Positions 16,666 through 24,985 of a stretch of DNA of 41,521 bases are shown piece after piece; the stretch's first letter is position 1, and each line of letters starts with the position of its first letter. The stretch lies in NCBI GenBank assembly GCA_947037115.1, contig CAMQTN010000020.1, positions 1 to 41,521 on the forward strand, read 5' to 3'. This stretch comes from an uncultured Lachnospiraceae bacterium. GTDB taxonomy: Bacteria; Bacillota; Clostridia; Lachnospirales; Lachnospiraceae. The position numbers and the translations under genes were made by a program. The notes under the pieces were generated by a model. The model made no database searches and was not told the DNA's origin. It saw only the letters and a list, made by a program, of their open reading frames with translations.

Positions 16666-17355
16666 ATGTCGGCGTGGATGGCGAATGTCAGTGATATGTT
16701 TTACAAATGTTTTATCAGGGAAGACCGGTATAAACTTCTCCTGAGCGGTATCGGTGTGACGGTGAAGGTGTCGCTGTTAGCCATTGTCATCGGTATTTTG
16801 ATCGGTATGCTCATTGCCATGTGCAATCTGTCAAATAAAAAACCCGTCCGGCTTATCGGCGGCATTTATACGGATGTAATCCGGGGGACGCCCTCGGTGA
16901 CGCAGCTTATGATTATCTATTTTGTTATCTTTGCGTCGGTGCAGCTGGATAAGTGGATTATCGCAGCGATCGCCTTTGGCGTCAATTCCGGCGCCTATGT
17001 GTCCGAGATTATCCGCGCGGGTATTCTTTCTATTGATAAGGGACAGACGGAGGCGGGCAGGTCTCTGGGGTTAAACGCTTTTCAGACGATGAGCAGAATT
17101 GTGATTCCGCAGGCCATAAAAAATATTTTCCCTGCTCTGTGCAATGAGTTTATTGTGCTGATCAAGGAGACCGCCATTGTCGGTTACGTGGGCCTGATGG
17201 ATATCCAGAAGGCGGGAGATTTCATTAAGAGCGCGACTTTTATCGCTTTCATGCCGTTGATCGGAACGGCGGTTATCTATTATGTGCTGATTAAGATATT
17301 GACGCTGGCGCTTCGCAGGGTGGAGATCAGGCTTCGCAGGGCTGACGCGCGCTGA
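16666..17355 (+). CDS. Polar amino-acid ABC transporter permease
   Basis: A 229-residue His/Glu/Gln-type permease. About five membrane helices; the cytoplasmic coupling loop with EAGRSLGLNAFQTMSRIVIPQA is the EAA motif that docks on the ATPase. IRGTPSVTQLMIIYF is typical of the family. It is first of a three-gene import operon (permease, ATPase 17471, binding protein 18277). One permease gene implies a homodimer. AAAGGATG precedes the ATG. Confidence 0.92.
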   Translation: MSAWMANVSDMFYKCFIREDRYKLLLSGIGVTVKVSLLAIVIGILIGMLIAMCNLSNKKPVRLIGGIYTDVIRGTPSVTQLMIIYFVIFASVQLDKWIIAAIAFGVNSGAYVSEIIRAGILSIDKGQTEAGRSLGLNAFQTMSRIVIPQAIKNIFPALCNEFIVLIKETAIVGYVGLMDIQKAGDFIKSATFIAFMPLIGTAVIYYVLIKILTLALRRVEIRLRRADAR

Positions 17356-17426
17356 CCGTGTGAGCAGAGACTTCTAAAAGACGTGCCGCCATTGGACGGG
17401 ACGCCAGGAAGTATGAAGTTTCACGC

Positions 17427-17455
17427 GGGGGAATACCTCAGATGCGGTATTCTCC
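17427..17455 (+). other. Hairpin between permease and ATPase genes
   Basis: GGGGAATACC and GGTATTCTCC form a 10-bp stem (one mismatch) with an 8-base loop, followed by GTTTTGG. It is too weak in U content for a sure terminator; it may tune downstream expression or mRNA stability. Confidence 0.4.
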
Positions 17456-17470
17456 GTTTTGGAGAGAATT

Positions 17471-18193
17471 ATGATTAGAGTAAAAAATTTACATAAGAAA
17501 TTTGAAGATCTGACAGTGTTAAACGGAATTGACGAGCATATCACACAGGGAGAGGTGGTTGTTGTGATCGGGCCGTCGGGCTCCGGGAAGAGCACTTTCT
17601 TAAGATGCCTTAATCTGCTGGAGAGGGCAACCGAAGGGGAAATTTATGTGGATGATGAGCTGATCACGGCCCCCAAGGTAAATGTGAACAGGGTACGTCA
17701 GAAGATGGGGATGGTGTTCCAGCAGTTTAACCTGTTCCCCCATTTGACGATTATGGAAAATATTACGCTTGCGCCGGTGCTTCTCAAGAAATTGGACAAG
17801 GAGGCGGCTGTAAAGCGTGGGCGGGAACTTTTGGAACGTGTCAATCTGGGAGAGAAGGCAAACGCCTATCCGGCACAGCTTTCAGGCGGACAGAAACAGA
17901 GAGTAGCCATCGCGAGAGCGCTCGCCATGGACCCGGAGATTATGCTGTTCGATGAGCCGACATCGGCACTGGACCCGGAAATGGTGGGCGAAGTGTTGGA
18001 CGTTATGAAGGATCTTGCGAAATCCGGAATGACCATGGTGATTGTCACCCATGAGATGGGTTTTGCAAAGGAGGTGGCTTCCCGTGTGCTTTTCATAGAT
18101 CAGGGTGTGGTTATGGAGAGCGGGACGCCGGAGGAAATTTTCAATCATCCGCAGAATGAGCGGACGAAGAATTTTTTGTCAAAAGTGTTATAG
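17471..18193 (+). CDS. Polar amino-acid ABC transporter ATP-binding protein
   Basis: A 240-residue GlnQ/HisP-like ATPase: Walker [11 protein letters not shown]-loop [13 protein letters not shown], signature LSGGQKQR, Walker [15 protein letters not shown]-loop IVTHEM. It energises the permease upstream and uses the binding protein downstream. ATG 17471 follows GGAGAG by five bases; an in-frame TTG at 17459 lies within the preceding hairpin tail and is less likely. Confidence 0.93.
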   Translation: MIRVKNLHKKFEDLTVLNGIDEHITQGEVVVVIGPSGSGKSTFLRCLNLLERATEGEIYVDDELITAPKVNVNRVRQKMGMVFQQFNLFPHLTIMENITLAPVLLKKLDKEAAVKRGRELLERVNLGEKANAYPAQLSGGQKQRVAIARALAMDPEIMLFDEPTSALDPEMVGEVLDVMKDLAKSGMTMVIVTHEMGFAKEVASRVLFIDQGVVMESGTPEEIFNHPQNERTKNFLSKVL

Positions 18194-18276
18194 TGGCGTT
18201 AGCAATGCGCGGTGCGCAGACAAAAGAATACGTGTACCGTGAATTGATATAAAAGTGATTCAGAGGAGGAGAAATT

Positions 18277-19053
18277 ATGAAAAAAACAAAAAAGTTACTG
18301 GTAATGGCGGCTGCCATGGCTTTGGCAGCATGCACGCTGACAGCCTGCGGCGGCGCGTCTTCCAAGGGAGGAGACACGCTCACCTTCGGTACGAACGCGG
18401 AGTTCCCGCCCTTTGAGTATGTGACCTCAAGCGGTGCGATCGGTGAGTTTGACGGCATTGACATGGCGATTGCAAAGCAGATTGCCGAGGACAACGGACA
18501 GACGGCGGCGATTGAAAACATGGAGTTTGACTCTCTTCTGGTAGCGCTCCAGAATGGACAGATTGATGCGGTTATCGCAGGTATGACGGCGACGGACGAA
18601 AGACGGGAGACAGTGGACTTTTCTACGCCCTACTATACGGCGACCCAAGTGATGATCGTGAAGGAGGATTCCGATATCGCCACAGCCGCTGATATGGCGG
18701 ATAAGAAGATCTGCGTAGTGCAGGGCTATACCGGCGAGGTGTGTGTGCAGGATATGGGTTACTCCTACGAGGCTTTTAAAAAGGGCACGGAAGCAGTTAT
18801 GGAACTGACTAATGGCAAGTGCGACGTGGTTGTAATCGACTCCGCAACGGCGCAGAAATATGTTGGCGACAATGAGGGCTTAAAGATTGTGGAAGACCCC
18901 AGCGCATTTGAATCTGAGGAGTATGCGATCGCGGTGCAGAAGGGTAATACAGAACTGCTCGACAAGATCAACAAGTCCATCGACAAAATGCTTGCGGACG
19001 GCACGATCAATGAGCTGGCTGTGAAGTACACAGAGGAAACAACTGCGGAATAA
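18277..19053 (+). CDS. Amino-acid ABC transporter substrate-binding lipoprotein (canonical order)
   Basis: 258 residues with a lipoprotein signal (LAAC at C19 or LTAC at C24), so it is anchored to the outer face of the membrane. The fold follows the usual SBP_bac_3 order: lobe-1 start LTFGTNAEFPPFEY and FDGIDMAIAK, crossover near YYTATQVMIVK, then lobe-2 KKICVVQGYTGEV and the ending LLDKINKSIDKMLADGTI. The ligand is probably a polar amino acid; an Arg in the ligand pocket (TDERRE) is present. It is a useful in-window reference for the rearranged relative at 22584-23438. GAGGAGG precedes the ATG; a terminator follows. Confidence 0.92.
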   Translation: MKKTKKLLVMAAAMALAACTLTACGGASSKGGDTLTFGTNAEFPPFEYVTSSGAIGEFDGIDMAIAKQIAEDNGQTAAIENMEFDSLLVALQNGQIDAVIAGMTATDERRETVDFSTPYYTATQVMIVKEDSDIATAADMADKKICVVQGYTGEVCVQDMGYSYEAFKKGTEAVMELTNGKCDVVVIDSATAQKYVGDNEGLKIVEDPSAFESEEYAIAVQKGNTELLDKINKSIDKMLADGTINELAVKYTEETTAE

Positions 19054-19071
19054 TGACAGTGAAAACGAAAA

Positions 19072-19099
19072 GCCCCGCCATCTGGCGGGGTTTTTATTT
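19072..19099 (+). terminator. Rho-independent terminator of the amino-acid ABC operon
   Basis: CCCCGCCA (19073-19080) pairs with TGGCGGGG (19083-19090), followed by TTTTTATTT. It is a strong terminator, ending 14 bases before the convergent carboxypeptidase gene. Confidence 0.9.
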
Positions 19100-19112
19100 A
19101 CTACAGGAAAGT

Positions 19113-20285
19113 TCAGCTGACCGTATCGGAAGAACCGCTCTTTGATGAGGAGGGAACATACCTGTTATATATTTCCACATGGTCGTAGATACACCTCCAG
19201 TTACTGTGGGCGCCTGTGGTTACACAAATATATGGCGTGCCGCTGATATTACTGTAACTGACTGCACAGTTTCGGGACTGAACCACATAGCCCGTTTTGC
19301 CGCACAGTACCTCTCCGCCCATGTCCTTATCTTCGATTTTTCGCAGGAACCAGTTGGAGATATCAATGCCGTCCGGATGCTGCTCGGTGGGTGTGGTGGT
19401 ATAGGTATGCGCGGACAAAATTTCCCGGCACAGTTCATTCTGCATCGCTGCCTTCATAATGACAGACATGTCATAAACTGTACAGTAATGGTTGTCGTCA
19501 TAGAGGCCGACGCAATTCGTAAAATGGGCGCTGTCCGAAAGTCCCAGTTCTTCCAGCTTTGCGTTCATCAACTCGACAAATGCCTCGTGAGAACCGGCGA
19601 TATAGGTTGCAAGCCCCAACGCGGCGTCTCCGCCGGAGGGCAGTATGGTTCCATAAAACAGATCGCGCACGGGTATCTCTTCCCCGTCTAAAAAACCTAC
19701 GGCGCTGCAGTCGTTTACATAGGCATAATCCGTGATTTCCAGGGTCATGGTGAAGGTGTCGTCCAAATCCTCTTCCGCGATCTGTTCCGCAGCCACAAGC
19801 ACTGTCAGAACTTTTGTCATGGAGGCAGGATAGATTCGCTCTTTTGCGCCTTTGGAAGCGATGATGACGTCCGCATTTTCATCCACCAGAATAGCGTTTG
19901 TGCTGATCACTTCCCCGCTGGTTATTGTGACAGTATCTTCTGTAGAGATAAACTGATAAACGGGAGATTCTTCTTCCGGTTCGGATTCTTCTTCTGTTTC
20001 AGCCGCTATTTTTGCTGCTGTGGACAGGTACGATTCATCGGGCAGAACGATGGACGCAATGGGCTGTATTTCCAGTGGTGTTTCCTCTGGCTTTGGTTTT
20101 TTGCCGGATTTTATGATAAAAGTGGCAAAAATTACAAGTGCGCAGCATATGCCGAGGCACACAAATCTTTTTATCATGCGCTGCCGTCGTAAGCGCCGCT
20201 GACGTTCAAGCCGCATACGGCGTCTCTGCTCACAGCGGGCGCGAAACTCTCTGTCTTCTTCCTGCTCATCAAAATAGGATTCCAT
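19113..20285 (-). CDS. D-alanyl-D-alanine carboxypeptidase (PBP5/DacA-like)
   Basis: 390 residues. An Arg-rich cytoplasmic start (ERQRRLRRQR), one membrane helix (about 39-58), an acidic linker, then the peptidase S11 domain: SxxK in PASMTKVL (S155, K158) and KTG at 330-332. The second motif, normally S-x-N in PSGNDAA, reads PSGGDAA (217-219), so the Asn is Gly. The enzyme trims the last D-Ala of peptidoglycan stem peptides outside the membrane. It is anchored at the N-terminus rather than by a C-terminal amphipathic helix. ATG 20285 is preferred to 20309 because GGAG precedes it and nothing precedes the longer form. It is divergent from a GH25 lysozyme gene. Confidence 0.88.
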   Translation of the reverse strand: MESYFDEQEEDREFRARCEQRRRMRLERQRRLRRQRMIKRFVCLGICCALVIFATFIIKSGKKPKPEETPLEIQPIASIVLPDESYLSTAAKIAAETEEESEPEEESPVYQFISTEDTVTITSGEVISTNAILVDENADVIIASKGAKERIYPASMTKVLTVLVAAEQIAEEDLDDTFTMTLEITDYAYVNDCSAVGFLDGEEIPVRDLFYGTILPSGGDAALGLATYIAGSHEAFVELMNAKLEELGLSDSAHFTNCVGLYDDNHYCTVYDMSVIMKAAMQNELCREILSAHTYTTTPTEQHPDGIDISNWFLRKIEDKDMGGEVLCGKTGYVVQSRNCAVSYSNISGTPYICVTTGAHSNWRCIYDHVEIYNRYVPSSSKSGSSDTVS

Positions 20286-20328
20286 GGCTACTCCGTTTGT
20301 TTCTTTCATGATGTTTTTATTTCGCTGT

Positions 20329-20357
20329 TTGACTTATATTTTATCATACATTAGTAT
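20329..20357 (+). promoter_or_regulatory. Promoter of the GH25 gene
   Basis: TTGACT (20329-20334), 17-bp spacer, TAGTAT (20352-20357). The -10 begins a 17-base element repeated exactly before the sstT-like operon. Confidence 0.55.
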
Positions 20358-20368
20358 AGTAAAGTAAC
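20352..20368 (+). repeat. 17-bp shared element, copy 1
   Basis: TAGTATAGTAAAGTAAC, identical to 21287-21303. It covers the -10 box and the expected transcription start. Confidence 0.6.
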
Positions 20369-20400
20369 CGGTAATACGGATTTCGTAAAAAGGAAGAAAA

Positions 20401-21171
20401 ATGGGAGAGTTGCTCATGGGGCATAAGAAAAAAGTTATGGTATCTGCATTTCTGTTCTTTTTCTTTATCCTGACATTCTTATTCATAAATAAAAAGATCC
20501 GTCCCAATCTGATCCTTGCAGATCGGTACGAGGTTCGTGGCGTGGATGTCTCGCACTATCAGGGCGATATCGACTGGGAGAAAATGGCGGCCGAAAACAT
20601 TGACTTTGCCTATATCAAGGCGACGGAGGGAAGCAGATATGTGGATGAGAGATTCCGCATGAATTGGGAAAATATTGAGCAGACGGATCTGTACTATGGG
20701 GCGTACCATTTTTTCAGCTTCGACAGTGCAGGTGAAACGCAGGCACAGCATTATATTTCCACAGTTGGCAGTCTGGAGGGCAGACTGATCCCGGTTGTGG
20801 ATGTGGAATATTACGGCGATAAAAGAAGACGGAAAAAGGAACTTGACCGCGAAACGATCAAAAGAGAACTGGATGTGCTTCTGTGCGCACTGGAGGAAGA
20901 ATACCATGTAAAGCCGATTCTCTACACGACTTATCCGGCATACCATGATTTGATCGAAGGCTCCTTCGATGAGTATGGCCTGTGGATCAGAAATGTCTAT
21001 TATATGCCAGACATTGGCATGAAGGGCCGTTGGCTTTACTGGCAGTATACGGATCGGGCGGAATTTGACGCATACATCGGAGAGGAACCATATATTGATA
21101 TGAATGTCTTTGCGGGCGGCAGGGCAGAATTTTCGGAGATGGTTCTGCCGGATAAATCAGCATTGGAATGA
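20401..21171 (+). CDS. GH25 lysozyme (N-acetylmuramidase), membrane-anchored
   Basis: 256 residues: short basic start, one membrane helix (about 12-30), then a complete glycoside hydrolase family 25 domain outside the cell. Signature VRGVDVSHYQGDIDW, the YIKATEG strand, YYGAYHFFSF, the catalytic DxE pair in PVVDVEYYG (D134, E136), and the C-terminal LYWQYTDR. It cuts the MurNAc-GlcNAc bond of peptidoglycan. The divergent carboxypeptidase gene works on the same polymer. Two starts are possible: ATG 20401 (AAGGAAG before it) or ATG 20416 (GGGAG before it); both keep the helix. No wall-binding repeats. Confidence 0.9.
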   Translation: MGELLMGHKKKVMVSAFLFFFFILTFLFINKKIRPNLILADRYEVRGVDVSHYQGDIDWEKMAAENIDFAYIKATEGSRYVDERFRMNWENIEQTDLYYGAYHFFSFDSAGETQAQHYISTVGSLEGRLIPVVDVEYYGDKRRRKKELDRETIKRELDVLLCALEEEYHVKPILYTTYPAYHDLIEGSFDEYGLWIRNVYYMPDIGMKGRWLYWQYTDRAEFDAYIGEEPYIDMNVFAGGRAEFSEMVLPDKSALE

Positions 21172-21262
21172 GAGACTATTGCTCATATATACCGGATTTG
21201 ATGTGGACTTCGGTCTGTTTCTGCCTGACAGTATCTGGCAGCGCAGAAAAAGAACGGATAAC

Positions 21263-21292
21263 TTGACGGGGTGCGCTTTCTCGTAGTAGTAT
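21263..21292 (+). promoter_or_regulatory. Promoter of the sstT-like/second amino-acid ABC operon
   Basis: TTGACG (21263-21268), 18-bp spacer, TAGTAT (21287-21292). Confidence 0.5.
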
Positions 21293-21303
21293 AGTAAAGT
21301 AAC
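21287..21303 (+). repeat. 17-bp shared element, copy 2
   Basis: Identical to 20352-20368 and again placed over the -10 box and expected start. Confidence 0.6.
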
Positions 21304-21336
21304 TGATGACGAAGGTTTTACAGAAATGAGGAAAAG

Positions 21337-22560
21337 ATGAAGAATGTGTGGGAGAAATGGACAGGAATAAGTCTTGTCAAAAGAATTGTTGTGGGGCTGG
21401 TGATCGGCGCAATTCTGGCACTGGTGGTACCTGGTATTTCCGGTATCGGCGTGCTCGGTGATGTGTTTGTGGGAGCCCTCAAGGGAATTGCACCGCTTCT
21501 GGTGTTCTTCCTGGTAATGAGTGCACTCTGCAATGCGGGTAAATCCCATGGCGGCGTGATTCGTACCGTTATTGTCCTGTATATGTTCAGTACGGTGCTG
21601 GCTGCGGTGATCGCGGTATTTGCCAGCATGATCTTCCCGGTGCAGATGGTGCTCACGGACGCGGCAGCGGATGCGGCGGCGCCCAGCGGTATTGTGGAGG
21701 TGTTGAGCACCCTGCTGATGAACGTGGTACAGAATCCGGTGTCTTCGCTGGTGGATGCAAACTATGTGGGTATTCTGGCGTGGGCGGTGCTTTTGGGCGT
21801 AGCGTTCCGCGGCGCGGGTGAGGCGACGAAGAAGTCTCTGGGAGACATATCGACAGCGATCTCCAAGGTGGTTGTGGTGATCATCAATCTGGCGCCTTTC
21901 GGTGTGCTGGGACTGGTTTATACCAGCGTGACGACAAGCGGGCTGGAAGCGTTTACCGTATACGGAAAGCTGCTTATCCTGCTGGTGGGCTGCATGCTCT
22001 TTATTTACTTTGTAACCAATCCGATTCTGGTGTACTGGTGTATCCGTAAGAATCCTTATCCGTTGATCTTTAAATGTTTAAAGGAGAGTGCAATTACAGC
22101 GTTCTTTACCAGAAGTTCGGCGGCTAATATTCCTGTCAACATGAAAATCTGTGAGGAGATGGGACTGGACAAGGATACCTATTCTGTGACAATCCCGCTT
22201 GGCGCAACGATCAACATGGATGGCGCGGCGATTACCATTACGGTCATGACCATGGCGACCGCGTTTACGATGGGTATCAATGTGGATATTCCCACGGCGA
22301 TTATCTTAAGTCTGCTGGCGGCGCTGTCGGCATGCGGTGCGTCCGGTGTGGCGGGCGGTTCCCTGCTGCTGATACCGCTTGCATGTTCTCTGTTTGGTAT
22401 TCCGGACTCCATCTCCATGCAGGTTGTGGCAGTCGGTTTTATCATCGGTGTTATTCAGGATTCGGTTGAGACAGCATTAAACTCTTCTTCCGATCTGCTT
22501 CTGTCGGCTTCCGCGGAGTTCAGACAGTGGAGACTGGAGGGGAGAGAGATTAAATACTAA
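21337..22560 (+). CDS. sstT: Sodium:serine/threonine symporter, SstT-like (DAACS family)
   Basis: 407 residues, polytopic. The opening (ISLVKRIVVGLVIGAILALV), the serine-rich re-entrant part TRSSAANIPVNM, the TM7 segment with GATINMDGAAITITV (NMDG is the Na+/substrate motif) and ALSACGASGVAGGSLLLIP are those of dicarboxylate/amino acid:cation symporters, closest in wording to SstT. It imports Ser/Thr with Na+. It stands 23 bases before a binding protein, permease and ATPase, so a Na+-coupled and an ATP-coupled amino-acid importer share one mRNA. GAGGAAAAG precedes the ATG. Confidence 0.88.
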   Translation: MKNVWEKWTGISLVKRIVVGLVIGAILALVVPGISGIGVLGDVFVGALKGIAPLLVFFLVMSALCNAGKSHGGVIRTVIVLYMFSTVLAAVIAVFASMIFPVQMVLTDAAADAAAPSGIVEVLSTLLMNVVQNPVSSLVDANYVGILAWAVLLGVAFRGAGEATKKSLGDISTAISKVVVVIINLAPFGVLGLVYTSVTTSGLEAFTVYGKLLILLVGCMLFIYFVTNPILVYWCIRKNPYPLIFKCLKESAITAFFTRSSAANIPVNMKICEEMGLDKDTYSVTIPLGATINMDGAAITITVMTMATAFTMGINVDIPTAIILSLLAALSACGASGVAGGSLLLIPLACSLFGIPDSISMQVVAVGFIIGVIQDSVETALNSSSDLLLSASAEFRQWRLEGREIKY

Positions 22561-22583
22561 AATTTTTTTTGGAGGAGATTATT

Positions 22584-23438
22584 ATGAAAAAGAAAATGGC
22601 AATGTTACTGATGGTATCCATGACGCTCTGCGGTGTGCTTACAGGCTGTGGCGGTTCCGGGGAAACGGCTTCGGAAACGTCTGCCGATGTGTCTGCCGAG
22701 GCATCCGGCGGCTCCGAAGAGGCGGCCGCCTCTTCGGATCTGGTGTATGCGGTGGAGACAGGCTCAGCCGGAGAAGCGGCTGCGCAGGAGAAAGGATTTA
22801 AGACAAATGTAGTGGCGTCTCAGGCGGACGCGCTGATGGAGGTTGCCTCCGGCACATCGGATGCGGCGATCATCGACCTGTTGATGGCAGGCGCCATGAT
22901 CGGGGAGGGAACCAGCTACCCCAATCTGACGCATACGGATGAGCTGACGACGGAGGAGTACGGTGTGGGCTGCCGCAAGGGTTCCGATCTGGCTTCTTAT
23001 ATTAATTCTGTGCTTGCGGAGAGCTATGCGGACGGTTCCATGCAGGAGATCGCGGAGACCTACGGTGTGCAGGAAGCTCTCGTGGAGCAGAAAGCGGCGG
23101 AGTTTACCGCTTCCGCTTCCGACAGCGATGTGGAATACATTCAGGGCAAGGGCACGCTGATTGTGGGCATTACCGAGTTTGAGCCCATGGATTATAAGGA
23201 CGCCTCCGGCGAGTGGATCGGTTTTGACGCGGATATGGCCCGTGTGGTAGCGGATAAGCTCGGCGTAAAAGCAGAGTTTGTCGTAATCGACTGGGATAAC
23301 AAGATTATGGAGCTGGATTCCAAAAACATCGACGTGGTGTGGAACGGCATGACGTTGACCAACGAGGTGACAAGCGCTATGGAGTGTACCGGCGCATACT
23401 GCAACAATGCGCAGGTAGTCGTAGTACCCTCAAAATAA
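22584..23438 (+). CDS. Amino-acid binding lipoprotein with swapped halves (circularly permuted)
   Basis: 284 residues with lipobox LTGC (C22) and an acidic Ser/Ala/Glu linker to about 50. The remainder is made of the two halves of an SBP_bac_3 protein in reverse order. Residues 52-169 match the usual C-terminal half: LVYAVETGSAGEAAAQEKGF, QADALMEVASGTSDAAIIDL, EYGVGCRKGSDL, and the ending YADGSMQEIAETYGV. Residues 183-284 match the usual N-terminal half: GTLIVGITEFEPMDY, WIGFDADMARVVADKLGV, DWDNKIMELDSKNIDVVWNG, and stop at NNAQVVVVPSK, where the crossover normally lies. A 13-residue linker joins them. Start by GGAGGAG before ATG 22584. It belongs with the permease and ATPase just downstream. 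It could instead be a deletion product of two tandem genes; both routes give this order. Confidence 0.85.
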   Translation: MKKKMAMLLMVSMTLCGVLTGCGGSGETASETSADVSAEASGGSEEAAASSDLVYAVETGSAGEAAAQEKGFKTNVVASQADALMEVASGTSDAAIIDLLMAGAMIGEGTSYPNLTHTDELTTEEYGVGCRKGSDLASYINSVLAESYADGSMQEIAETYGVQEALVEQKAAEFTASASDSDVEYIQGKGTLIVGITEFEPMDYKDASGEWIGFDADMARVVADKLGVKAEFVVIDWDNKIMELDSKNIDVVWNGMTLTNEVTSAMECTGAYCNNAQVVVVPSK

Positions 23439-23482
23439 AATTTAAGGATTCGTTTTACGATAGCTTACAGGGAGAGTAAGAT

Positions 23483-24139
23483 ATGTTTTTCAGTGTCACA
23501 CAGGCGTTGCTGGACGGTCTTTTGACCAGCTTTCAGATTTTCATTTTCACTCTGCTGTTTTCTCTTCCTCTTGGGCTGATTCTTGCCTTCGGTGAGATCA
23601 GCCGTTGGAAGATACTGCGGGGACTGATCCAGACGCTGGTATGGATCATTCGCGGCACGCCGCTGATGTTACAGTTGATTATTATTTTTTACGGCCCGGG
23701 GCTGTGGCTTGGACATAATATCTGGAGCGGCAGCGAGGCCGGGCGGATTACGGCCACAGTGGTGGCTTTCAGCATCAACTATGCCTGCTATTTCTCTGTT
23801 ATTTTCAGGGGTGGCATTGAGGGTGTTCCGGTTGGGCAGAGAGAGGCGGGAGAGGTGCTTGGCATGACGAAGAGCCAGATCTTTTTTAAGGTCACGCTTC
23901 TACAGATGGTAAAGCGTGTGGTGCCGCCTATGTCAAACGAGATTATCACGCTGGTGAAGGATACGTCTCTTGCCCGCATCATCGCGGCTTATGAGCTTAC
24001 CTTTGCGGGGTATTCCTTCATGAAGAGCAACGGCCTTACATGGCCGCTCTTCTACACGGGCGTATTCTATTTGCTGTTTGTAGGTATTTTGACACTGCTG
24101 TTTAATTACATCGAGCGCAGGCTGGATTATTTCAGGTAG
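23483..24139 (+). CDS. Polar amino-acid ABC transporter permease
   Basis: 218 residues, about five helices, with IRGTPLMLQLIIIFYGPG and the EAA docking loop REAGEVLGMTKSQIFFKVTL. It ends with a basic tail (YIERRLDYFR). It follows the permuted binding protein by 44 bases and precedes its ATPase by 10. It probably acts as a homodimer. GGGAGAG precedes the ATG. Confidence 0.92.
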   Translation: MFFSVTQALLDGLLTSFQIFIFTLLFSLPLGLILAFGEISRWKILRGLIQTLVWIIRGTPLMLQLIIIFYGPGLWLGHNIWSGSEAGRITATVVAFSINYACYFSVIFRGGIEGVPVGQREAGEVLGMTKSQIFFKVTLLQMVKRVVPPMSNEIITLVKDTSLARIIAAYELTFAGYSFMKSNGLTWPLFYTGVFYLLFVGILTLLFNYIERRLDYFR

Positions 24140-24149
24140 GGGGACGAAG

Positions 24150-24926
24150 ATGGCTGTTTTGGAAGTAAAGAATATCGGAAAACATTTCGGCTCCACCAGA
24201 GTGCTCGATGATGTGAGCTTTGATTTGGAAGAGGGAAACGCGCTGGCAATCATCGGTTCCTCCGGCTCGGGAAAGACGACGCTGCTTCGCTGTCTGAATT
24301 TTCTGGAGATGCCGGATCACGGATCCATCACGGTGCGGGGAGAAACCCTGTTCGATGCGGACAACCCGGTAAAGGGGCAGGAGAGGGATCTGCGCACCAA
24401 AAGGCTCCATTTCGGCATGGTGTTTCAGGCGTTCCATCTGTTTCCGCAGTATACGGCGTTGGAGAATGTGACACTGGCGGAAAAACTTCTCGCGAAAGAA
24501 CAGCCGGATTTCAAGCAGAAAAGGAAGCAGATTTTTGAGGAGATCGAGGCACACGGGAAAGCGCTTTTGGAGCAGATGGGCCTTGCGGAGCGTATGGATC
24601 ATTATCCTCATCAGCTTTCCGGCGGCCAGCAGCAGAGAGTGGCGATTGCCAGAGCTTTGGCTTTGAAGCCGGATATCCTTTGTTTCGACGAGCCTACCTC
24701 GGCGCTTGACCCGGAGCTGACCGGGGAGGTGCTTAAAGTGATCAGAGGGCTTGCCAGCCAGCGCACAACGATGATCATTGTAACCCATGAGATGGCTTTT
24801 GCCAGAGATGTGGCGGATCAGATTATTTTCATGGACGATGGCGTGATCGTGGAGCAGGGAGATCCCAGACAGGTGATCGATCATCCGAGAGAGGAGCGGA
24901 CGAGACAATTTTTGACAAAGTATTAA
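24150..24926 (+). CDS. Polar amino-acid ABC transporter ATP-binding protein
   Basis: 258 residues: Walker A GSSGSGKTT, Q-loop MVFQAFHLFPQYT, signature LSGGQQQR, Walker [15 protein letters not shown]-loop IVTHEM. It is slightly longer than GlnQ because of an insertion after the Q-loop (EKLLAKEQPDFKQKRKQIFE), often seen in Clostridia (recalled). It is last in the operon starting with the symporter. GGGGGGA precedes the ATG. Confidence 0.93.
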   Translation: MAVLEVKNIGKHFGSTRVLDDVSFDLEEGNALAIIGSSGSGKTTLLRCLNFLEMPDHGSITVRGETLFDADNPVKGQERDLRTKRLHFGMVFQAFHLFPQYTALENVTLAEKLLAKEQPDFKQKRKQIFEEIEAHGKALLEQMGLAERMDHYPHQLSGGQQQRVAIARALALKPDILCFDEPTSALDPELTGEVLKVIRGLASQRTTMIIVTHEMAFARDVADQIIFMDDGVIVEQGDPRQVIDHPREERTRQFLTKY

Positions 24927-24938
24927 AGGCAATAAAGG

Positions 24939-24979
24939 GCGGCGCCGACTGTCTTCCATTTTTGGACAGCCGGCGCCGC
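24939..24979. terminator. Bidirectional terminator between convergent operons
   Basis: GCGGCGCCG then CTGTC pairs with GACAG then CGGCGCCGC, a 14-bp stem with one A/C mismatch and an 11-base loop. The T-run lies in the loop on the plus strand and only CCCTTTATT follows on the minus strand, so its strength is uncertain. Confidence 0.6.
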
Positions 24980-24985
24980 TGCAAT

